Part shown: positions 1 to 4,419 of the stretch, piece by piece
How the letters are laid out: each line of letters begins with the position of its first letter
Numbering within the stretch: position 1 is the stretch's first letter
From: Actinoplanes liguriensis
Lineage (GTDB): Bacteria > Actinomycetota > Actinomycetes > Mycobacteriales > Micromonosporaceae
Length of the DNA: 5,655 nucleotides
NCBI GenBank assembly: GCA_000715855.1
Contig: KL571396.1
Location: 45,030-50,684 of the forward strand
Direction: 5' to 3'
Translations under genes and position numbers: made by a program
The notes under the pieces: generated by a model
What the model was told of the DNA's origin: nothing
The model's input: only the letters and a program-made list of their open reading frames with translations
Databases searched by the model: none

Positions 1-828
1 AGCCAGCATCACGCCGAGCCCGTTCTGCAGGTCGCGGATGTCGTCGGCAGCCTCGTTGCTGAACATCCAGCCGTCGGCGTCCTTGCCGGGATGGTCGGGC
101 TGGTAGGAGGCAAGCGTGCCGTTGATCTGCAGTAGGCCTCGGGGGCCGAGCGCGGTGAGGAAGTCGTAGGCGAAGGCCTTGTCCCGGCCGTACAGGGTGA
201 TCAGGTTCCGCAGCTCGTCGAGCTCGGCCGGAGTGGGCCGGTAGCTCGGGTCAAGGAGCTTCTTCGCCAGTTCCTCGGCCCGGGTGATCGCGCCCGGGGG
301 ACTGGCGCCGAACCCGGTCTGGGGCGAGGGCACATTGCCGTTGATGGTGGCGGCCGTCGCGTCGTCCTGCTCCCGCGCATGATCCACGACCGTGCGCAGA
401 TCGTTGAGCAGAGCGCCGGTCGCCCTGCCGGTCTGGTCGAGATTGCCGCCCATGTACGCCGACGCGGGCGCGGTGATGGTGACGGCCACCGTGTCGACGG
501 TGTAGCCGGCCTGCCGCGCCGACGCGACGATCCCCTCCGCCTGGGCGCGCAGACCCTTCATCGCGTACGCGTGCTGGTCGAACGCGTCGGCCAGGCGTTT
601 CGCCGGCGGGTAGGTGTTGTCCAGCTCGGCCCGCAGCATCGCCGCCTTCTGCTGAGCCGCCTGCGACCCGCCGCCGTGCGGCCAGACCGCGGCCAGATCA
701 CGGGTGCCGGTGATCAGCTGCTCGGTCGCGGCGTCCAGGCTCCGGGCCACCTGCTGCCAGACCTCGGCCGCGGAGTGCCACGGCCCGGCATCGAACTCGA
801 GCAGATCCTGCAGCGTCAGACCACTCAC
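1..828 (-). CDS. Large protein with WXG100-like helical N-terminus, putative type VII secretion substrate (C-terminus outside window)
   Basis: This reading frame is open from a GTG at 828 to the window edge, giving 276 residues with no stop; the true C-terminus lies to the left. Residues about 1-110 are Ala/Gln/Leu-rich and predicted helical, with the turn sequence AVWPHGGGSQAA (47-58) where WXG100 proteins carry W-x-G between two helices; here it is W-P-H-G. Residues about 111-165 continue as another Ala-rich segment. After a Pro/Gly linker (166-180) comes a second region with ALGPRGLLQINGTLA (227-240), the kind of segment found in large uncharacterised actinobacterial WXG-like proteins (DUF6571-type; recalled from memory, not searched). 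No signal peptide is seen, as expected for ESX cargo. The start overlaps the stop of the upstream EspC-like gene by four bases (GTGA), implying translational coupling. A G-rich stretch precedes the GTG. It could be an ESX effector, a polymorphic toxin or a structural surface protein; the missing C-terminus would decide. The gene call is firm, the function inferred. Confidence 0.85.
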   Translation of the reverse strand, partial: MSGLTLQDLLEFDAGPWHSAAEVWQQVARSLDAATEQLITGTRDLAAVWPHGGGSQAAQQKAAMLRAELDNTYPPAKRLADAFDQHAYAMKGLRAQAEGIVASARQAGYTVDTVAVTITAPASAYMGGNLDQTGRATGALLNDLRTVVDHAREQDDATAATINGNVPSPQTGFGASPPGAITRAEELAKKLLDPSYRPTPAELDELRNLITLYGRDKAFAYDFLTALGPRGLLQINGTLASYQPDHPGKDADGWMFSNEAADDIRDLQNGLGVMLA

Positions 829-1142
829 CGGCCCACCCCCGAGCCGCCGCGCCGCAGTTCGTCAGCGCTCGCCTGGTCGGTGGATCGGTAGTCTTTCGAC
901 GCGGTCGTCAGAGTCCGGCCGTAATCATCGACCTGGCCGGCGAGCCGCTGCAGGTCGGCGAGCCACGCCTTCTCAGCCTTCTGCGCGGCGGCGACGGCGG
1001 TGGAACCCGGCCGGGGTGCCGGCGCCAGGCCGGAGCCGGCCGACTTCACCGTCTCCCGCAACGTGGTGGCAGCGTCCGCCACGTCGTGACCGGCACCCTG
1101 CAACGCCTCGACGTCAACCTCAAGACCACTCCACGGATGCAC
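825..1142 (-). CDS. Small EspC/WXG100-like type VII secretion protein
   Basis: The product is 105 residues, the normal size for EspC/WXG100-type helical hairpin proteins that are exported, often as dimers, by ESX (type VII) systems. It opens with HPWSGLEVDVEAL, matching the pattern of EspC-family N-termini (a short lead, then a helix beginning near a V-D). Helix 1 spans roughly residues 8-38. A Pro/Gly/Ala linker (39-47) follows, then helix 2 covers about 48-95. A YxxxD motif (Y85 to D89, in SKDYRSTDQ) matches the general type VII export signal. The GTG start at 1142 is chosen because GGGGAGGGG (1150-1158 on the minus strand) sits 7 bases upstream. The open frame runs further up to 1322, but an ATG at 1169 has no comparable ribosome binding site. 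Its stop overlaps the next gene's start, so the two are very probably co-translated, and this protein may be the partner or export adaptor of the larger one. The exact subfamily is uncertain. Confidence 0.75.
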   Translation of the reverse strand: MHPWSGLEVDVEALQGAGHDVADAATTLRETVKSAGSGLAPAPRPGSTAVAAAQKAEKAWLADLQRLAGQVDDYGRTLTTASKDYRSTDQASADELRRGGSGVGR

Positions 1143-1149
1143 CAGCGAT

Positions 1150-1158
1150 CCCCTCCCC
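1150..1158 (-). promoter_or_regulatory. Ribosome binding site that fixes the start of the EspC-like gene
   Basis: On the minus strand the sequence reads GGGGAGGGG, strongly complementary to the anti-Shine-Dalgarno end of 16S rRNA. It lies 7 bases before the GTG at 1142. It favours that GTG over the in-frame ATG at 1169 and over the longer frame starting near 1322. Confidence 0.65.
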
Positions 1159-1403
1159 GCAGGGAACATCACGGCGGCCAGCGCCCTCACACCCACCACC
1201 ACCAGCACCGGCGCGGCGGCCGATAGTAGTCCGATCCGCGCCACGCCAGAGCATGACCGGCCTACTAGGCACTTGACTACCGTCAGAACACGAAGATCCC
1301 AGCATCTATGAACGCAAAGCACTCAACAACCCCGAAGTCGGGAAACAGATCCACATCACGAGGTCCCCGCGGCCCCGCAGGGGTACACACCGACGGCAAG
1401 CGC

Positions 1404-1444
1404 CCGGTTCAACACGTGCGTAGGTACACCGCATCGGAAGCCGG
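1404..1444. repeat. Imperfect inverted repeat (long hairpin)
   Basis: The left arm CCGGTTC (1404-1410) pairs with GAAGCCGG (1437-1444) with one bulged base. After an internal bulge, CGTGCG (1415-1420) pairs with CGCATCG (1430-1436) with one bulged T. The apical loop is about 9 bases. The two-level stem with small bulges resembles a folded RNA more than a simple protein operator. Either strand could form it, and no function is assigned. Confidence 0.45.
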
Positions 1445-1526
1445 CAACTGAAGCCGGGCCGACACGCCCGGAAGGCCGGGTGAGGGTGATGGCACTGTTC
1501 GCCACGCCGACCGAGCTTCCGGAGGG

Positions 1527-2228
1527 TCAGGTCTCCCTTTGCCGGGCCTGTTCCAGAGTGAGCCGGTGCGAACGTCGCCATGGTCGCCAGACCGTACGAC
1601 GTTTCAAGGCGACGGCGTAGTCGTACTGCTTGTCGTCATCGACCGCGACGCCGAGCGCCTGAAGGTACTCGAGCAATAGGGGCCGGTTGAAGCGCTCGCT
1701 GATCTTCCTGGCCTGATACGCAGCCGGCCTCTCGAAGCTCTGCACCTGGCCGGACGTTTCCCAGGACCAGCGGCGATCCTCGGCGTGAGCCGCGATAGTG
1801 CGTACGTAGTTCAGTGGCGGCTCACCGTGCGGGCCGCCGAGCCATAGCTGGGTCGACGCGTGTCCGTGGGAGGTCATTGGCTGGTGAGTGGCGATCACCC
1901 AGCGTACGTCCAGAATCCGGGCGAGATAGCTCGTAGCCGGGAAGGGGTCACCGCCGCTGATGTCGTTGTTGAGGTAGGCGGTCCAAGTGGCTCCGTGCGA
2001 TACCAGAATCTCGCTGGTCCAGGGCGTCTCCAAGGGTTCCAGCGCGAGGAGACAGTCAGGCCACGACGCCTCGCTTCTTGTCATCTTGTACGAGATGCGG
2101 AGATCGTTGCGCCAGGCGCGCAGGTGCTCGGATGCCGGCTCGATCGGCGTCTCCAGGAAGCCCATGCTCCAGCCGAGCGGGGCCAGCCGACCGCCGAGGA
2201 CAGAAGGCGCGTGCTGGCTGCGATCCAC
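1527..2228 (-). CDS. Uncharacterised actinobacterial protein
   Basis: The predicted product has 233 residues, no signal peptide and no membrane segment, so it is probably cytoplasmic. It is rich in Trp and aromatic residues, with blocks such as SHGATWTAYLNNDISGGDP (about 77-95), GGPHGEPPLNYVRTIAAHA (130-148), WSWETSGQVQSFE (154-166) and RPLLLEYLQALGVAVDDD (181-198). These read like a conserved globular fold; I have the impression of similar hypothetical proteins in Streptomyces and relatives but cannot name a domain, and no catalytic motif is evident. The C-terminus is basic (KRRTVWRPWRRSHR). The start is uncertain: GTG at 2228 gives the longest frame, with only a weak AGGA about 10 bases upstream. 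An ATG at 2165 (residue 22, beginning MGFLETPIEP) is a credible alternative, also without a good ribosome binding site. Codon use supports a real gene. It is transcribed away from the GNAT gene; 384 bases separate it from the type VII pair downstream, so a common operon is doubtful. Confidence 0.78.
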   Translation of the reverse strand: MDRSQHAPSVLGGRLAPLGWSMGFLETPIEPASEHLRAWRNDLRISYKMTRSEASWPDCLLALEPLETPWTSEILVSHGATWTAYLNNDISGGDPFPATSYLARILDVRWVIATHQPMTSHGHASTQLWLGGPHGEPPLNYVRTIAAHAEDRRWSWETSGQVQSFERPAAYQARKISERFNRPLLLEYLQALGVAVDDDKQYDYAVALKRRTVWRPWRRSHRLTLEQARQRET

Positions 2229-2400
2229 AGCTTCATGATCCTGCAGAGCACCACCGCACTGCGGCTTGTTGAGACAACTGCAGCACTCCCGTGCACCCAG
2301 TGGACGTTGGCTACCGTCTTGCTCGGAAGGTCACCCACGTTGCGGCTATGAGAGTATTCGGATCTGGCTGGGTTGATTTCGTTCTGGTCTGCGGTTTGCA

Positions 2401-2430
2401 TTGACCGCCTTCATGCACGCGCGTCATGAT
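2401..2430 (+). promoter_or_regulatory. Candidate promoter of the GNAT gene
   Basis: TTGACC (2401-2406) matches the -35 consensus at five of six positions. CATGAT (2425-2430) matches -10 at four of six, with an 18-base gap. Transcription would start near 2437 and give a leader of about 50 bases. Both boxes are imperfect, so this is a moderate inference. Confidence 0.4.
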
Positions 2431-2445
2431 CCGCCACTCTGGCGG
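2431..2445. repeat. Perfect short inverted repeat CCGCCA-CTC-TGGCGG
   Basis: Two 6-base arms are separated by 3 bases, directly after the candidate -10 box and over the predicted transcription start of the GNAT gene. It could be an operator or a 5' leader hairpin; no known regulator site is recognised. Confidence 0.5.
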
Positions 2446-2489
2446 TGAAAACCAATTGCGTCGTCTCTGTGGTGTGGTTAGGTCGGCGG

Positions 2490-3368
2490 ATGTCGATCAC
2501 GATGCAGCTTGCGACGCCGGATTCGTTAGGCGAGATCGTCGAGGCGGTAGCGGTCTGGCAGCACACCGGCGGGCCGGTGCAGCTTCATCCAGGCGACCTT
2601 GGGTGGCACTGGAGGTTCGGCGGGCGGGAGTTGGCCGGGGCCGTCCGGGTGTGGACCCGTAACGGTCAGATCTCGGCCGTTGGCATGGTGGACGACGGGG
2701 TGATCCGCATGGGCATCGCACCGAGCGTCGACGAAGACGCCACGTTCGCCGCCCGGCTGCTGGCCGATCTGTCGGATCCGGGGCAGGGGGTACTGCCCGA
2801 CGGTGCCGGGGCCGTCGAGGCCCGCTTCGGCGCTGCTCTTCGACACCTCCTCCGTCGCAGCGGTTGGGTGTCAGACGAACCGTGGACCCCGTTGTCTCGC
2901 GAACTGATCGAGCCGGTGGAGGACTGCGGGCTCAGGGTCGAGGTCATCGAGGCGCACGACGTTCGGGATCGGATCGTTGATGATCGGGTCGCGGTGCATC
3001 GGGCGGCATTCGCCAACTCGACGTTCACTGTGGAGCGCTGGCGCGCGATGGCCGCTGCCCCGCCCTACCGTCGGGCCCGGTGCCTGGTCGGTTACGACGG
3101 CGACGGCGATGCGGTCGCCGCGGTGACGGTTTGGTCGGCCGGAGAGGGGCGACCGGGTTTGCTCGAACCAATGGGCGTTCATCGGGATCACCGTGGCCAC
3201 GGATACGGCCGCGCCATCACGGTGGCAGCGGCCGCCGCGTTGCAGGAGATGGGGTCGTCCAGCGCGATAGTGTGCACCCCGAGCAGCAACATCGCCGGCG
3301 TGGCGACGTACGTCTCGGCCGGCTTTCAGAAGAGCCCGGACGTTACCGACTTCCGCCGCACGAGTTGA
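2490..3368 (+). CDS. Two-domain GNAT family N-acetyltransferase
   Basis: The 292-residue product is about twice the length of a single GNAT domain. The C-terminal half (about 148-285) carries the acetyl-CoA signature: strand LLEPMGV followed by HRDHRGHGYGRA (231-242), in which R235-x-x-G238-x-G240 fits the pyrophosphate-binding R/Q-x-x-G-x-G/A loop. Late elements N267 and YVSAGF (274-279) fit motif B. The N-terminal half (about 5-140), with GGPVQLHPGDLGWHWRFGG and a GVIRMGIAPS strand, resembles a GNAT fold that has lost the R-x-x-G-x-G loop. The enzyme should move an acetyl group from acetyl-CoA to an amine; the substrate (small molecule, antibiotic or protein) cannot be told. ATG 2490 is chosen because AGGT lies about 6 bases upstream; ATG 2502 is possible, and the longer start at 2445 falls on a hairpin without a ribosome binding site. 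It appears to be a single-gene unit, with a promoter candidate upstream and a terminator-like hairpin 25 bases after its stop. Confidence 0.92.
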   Translation: MSITMQLATPDSLGEIVEAVAVWQHTGGPVQLHPGDLGWHWRFGGRELAGAVRVWTRNGQISAVGMVDDGVIRMGIAPSVDEDATFAARLLADLSDPGQGVLPDGAGAVEARFGAALRHLLRRSGWVSDEPWTPLSRELIEPVEDCGLRVEVIEAHDVRDRIVDDRVAVHRAAFANSTFTVERWRAMAAAPPYRRARCLVGYDGDGDAVAAVTVWSAGEGRPGLLEPMGVHRDHRGHGYGRAITVAAAAALQEMGSSSAIVCTPSSNIAGVATYVSAGFQKSPDVTDFRRTS

Positions 3369-3393
3369 CTGCGCCACCGTAACCGCGGAGGTA

Positions 3394-3418
3394 GGGGAAG
3401 CTCCCCAGGATGATTTTT
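3394..3418 (+). terminator. Candidate intrinsic terminator after the GNAT gene
   Basis: GGGGA-AGC-TCCCC (3394-3406) forms a compact hairpin. It is followed seven bases later by TTTTT (3414-3418), a rare T-run in this GC-rich DNA. It lies 25 bases past the acetyltransferase stop. The gap between stem and T-run is longer than in a classical terminator, hence moderate confidence. Confidence 0.5.
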
Positions 3419-3524
3419 CGCTTCTCGACGCGCGAGTCAGCACGACGCACTACTTTCGGCAAACCAGTGAGTCGCACCCGCTGAGCTGGCCGACACCTCG
3501 GTGGTCGCATGCTGAAGCCCGCTG

Positions 3525-3815
3525 GTGACGGATCTTTCCGAAATGGGCCTTGTACGCGCCGACCGGCTCACCGCCACCGAACGCGCCATGCTCCACACCG
3601 TACGAGCCCGAGCCCTCGCCAAGATGGGACCCTTCACGCCCAGGACGCCCTACGCGCGGTCGGCCTGGCCGACGAGCAGTTCAGGCACTCCAAACCCGGA
3701 GGTCACCCAACTCGTCCTCGGCGGATCCCGGGCCAGCCGCGCGCCAGGTCCAGGACGACTCACCCCGGCCTGGGCAGGCGCCGCGTCAATCGCTCTTGAG
3801 GCCCAACAGTGCTGA
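3525..3815 (+). pseudogene. Probable decayed gene with two compensating frameshifts
   Basis: From the GTG at 3525 the frame begins MTDLSEMGLVRADRLTATERAMLHTVRARALAKMGPFTP, with G/C-rich third positions and a helical look typical of a real actinobacterial protein. Near 3639-3641 the coding character seems to move to the -1 frame, where the sequence continues QDALRAVGLADEQFRHSKPG. Around 3692-3700 it appears to return to the original frame with EVTQLVLGGSRAS. Read straight through, the middle becomes a low-quality Ser/Thr/Pro/Arg stretch. The pattern fits one lost base in the CCC run near 3639 and one gained base near the AAACCC run at 3692. No ribosome binding site is visible before the GTG, and the tail overlaps the end of the TetR gene. 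I do not recognise the family. Alternatives are a sequencing error, an intact fast-evolving small gene, or chance. Confidence 0.35.
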
Positions 3816-4355
3816 CAGGGTGGTCGCGGCGAGTTGTTCCGGTTCCCCGCCTAGGCCGTACCGGTCGTGCGGTTGCTGCAGGTGAAGCACCGCCAAGCCG
3901 TGCAGCGTGACCCAGAGGGACCGGGCGGTGATCTCCGGTGACGCGTGGGTGGCGATCTCCCCGCTGTGCTGGGCCGCGGAGACCGCCCGGAGCAGCGTCT
4001 CGAAGGCGGCTCGGCCCGCGGCGGACTCCGTCCCGCCGGGCCGGCTACGGAACATGGTGACGAACAGCCCGGGATTGTCGTGCGCGAACCGGACGTAGAC
4101 ACCGCCCAGGGCGGCGAGCCCGTCGGCATTCTCGAGCTTGTCGGCGAGCGTTGCGTAGCCCTCCTCGGCTACCGCGCCCAGCAGTTCATCCCGGTTGCGG
4201 AAATGCCGGTAGGGGGCGGCGGTGCTGACCCCGGCGCGCCGGGCGACCTCGTTGAGGCTGAACTGCTCGTGCCCGCTCTCAGCCAGGATCTCTTTGGCCC
4301 CGTCGACCAGCGCCTGCCGCAGCGTCCCGTGGTGATACGTCCTGCGCTCCGCCAT
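3786..4355 (-). CDS. TetR/AcrR family transcriptional repressor (WHG-domain type)
   Basis: At 189 residues this has the usual TetR size. The N-terminal arm RRTYHHGTLRQALVDGA (4-20) leads into the DNA-binding domain. The helix-turn-helix is about residues 33-52 (SLNEVARRAGVSTAAPYRHF), followed by the family's typical FRNRDELL. The ligand-binding C-terminal part contains NPGLF (94-98) and W148-x-x-x-H152-G153 (SLWVTLHGLAVL), the hallmark of the WHG C-terminal domain (TetR_C_33). It should act as a dimeric cytoplasmic repressor released by an unknown small ligand. It is read divergently from the oxidoreductase, only 64 bases away, and the palindrome in that gap is its obvious candidate operator, implying control of the neighbour and of itself. 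No Shine-Dalgarno sequence precedes the ATG at 4355, so translation may be leaderless or the leader very short. Family call firm, target inferred. Confidence 0.95.
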   Translation of the reverse strand: MAERRTYHHGTLRQALVDGAKEILAESGHEQFSLNEVARRAGVSTAAPYRHFRNRDELLGAVAEEGYATLADKLENADGLAALGGVYVRFAHDNPGLFVTMFRSRPGGTESAAGRAAFETLLRAVSAAQHSGEIATHASPEITARSLWVTLHGLAVLHLQQPHDRYGLGGEPEQLAATTLSALLGLKSD

Positions 4356-4356
4356 G

Positions 4357-4384
4357 TTGACGACTCTAACATTGCTGCTATGTT
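4357..4384 (+). promoter_or_regulatory. Candidate sigma70-like promoter of the oxidoreductase gene
   Basis: TTGACG (4357-4362) matches the -35 consensus at five of six positions. After a 16-base spacer, TATGTT (4379-4384) fits -10 (TAnnnT). Transcription would begin around 4391, leaving a leader of about 30 bases that includes the ribosome binding site. The inverted repeat fills most of the spacer and covers the -10 box, so a bound repressor would block RNA polymerase. Confidence 0.6.
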
Positions 4385-4386
4385 AG
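4366..4386. promoter_or_regulatory. Palindromic operator candidate for the adjacent TetR regulator
   Basis: CTAACAT (4366-4372) and ATGTTAG (4380-4386) are perfect 7-base inverted arms around a 7-base spacer (TGCTGCT). The outer flank adds one more matching pair (C/G) after a mismatch. Size and geometry suit a TetR dimer. The AT-rich arms stand out from the surrounding GC-rich DNA. The site lies 11-31 bases upstream of the tetR start and overlaps the oxidoreductase promoter, a layout expected for repression of both genes. Confidence 0.78.
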
Positions 4387-4419
4387 TGCCGTTCACATCG
4401 AACGATCCCGGAGGTTTCC

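Larger units (their letters stand above)
1143..1526. other. Gene-free spacer with several GC hairpins
   Basis: No convincing gene was found in these 384 bases. The small minus-strand open frames that cross it are Cys/Arg-rich with no family resemblance. The stretch contains four hairpin-capable sequences: CCCG-AAGT-CGGG at 1331-1342, CCCC-GCA-GGGG at 1373-1383, an imperfect long hairpin at 1404-1444, and CCCGG-AAGG-CCGGG at 1467-1480. GAAGCCGG is repeated directly at 1437 and 1450. The promoter for the type VII pair should be here, but no clear -35/-10 pair could be assigned. The hairpin at 1331-1342 could end transcription arriving from the 1527-2228 gene. Confidence 0.45.
2229..2489. other. 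Divergent intergenic region between the uncharacterised gene and the GNAT gene
   Basis: This 261-base spacer must carry the promoters for two genes reading apart. Towards the GNAT gene a sigma70-like promoter and a perfect short hairpin are visible (entered separately). Towards the minus-strand gene no convincing -35/-10 pair was found. The 9-mer TCATGATCC occurs twice (2233-2241 and 2424-2432), once near each gene start. The plus-strand start at 2445 lies on the hairpin and has no ribosome binding site, so it was not used. Confidence 0.4.

Noticed and set aside
379..891. Plus-strand open frames over the type VII pair (379-891 and 704-1276)
   Set aside because: Their products are dominated by Arg, Pro and Gly with no family resemblance. 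The opposite strand carries well-supported genes with a ribosome binding site, an overlap junction and WXG/EspC features.
1401..1420. GGTTCAA near 1406 as a tRNA T-loop
   Set aside because: The flanking bases do not form the required 5-base T-stem, and no acceptor, D or anticodon arms could be placed.
1306..1581. Minus-strand open frame of 91 residues between the uncharacterised gene and the type VII pair
   Set aside because: It is Cys/Arg-rich, has no recognisable motif, overlaps the 3' end of the 1527-2228 gene and spans the hairpin-rich spacer, so it reads as chance.
2081..2401. Minus-strand open frame of 106 residues beginning near 2401, with internal start MKLWIAAS
   Set aside because: It overlaps the better supported 1527-2228 frame for half its length and turns into a Ser/Arg-rich shadow there.
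2445..2489. Longer start for the GNAT gene at GTG 2445
   Set aside because: This start lies at the end of a perfect hairpin, has no ribosome binding site, and the 15 added residues do not look like part of the fold.
2526..3443. Several minus-strand and alternate plus-strand frames across the GNAT gene
   Set aside because: They are shadows of a high-GC gene; only the 2490-3368 frame carries a family signature.
3437..3637. Minus-strand open frame of 66 residues
   Set aside because: It is Ser/Arg/Ala-rich, lies opposite the decayed plus-strand frame and has no motif.
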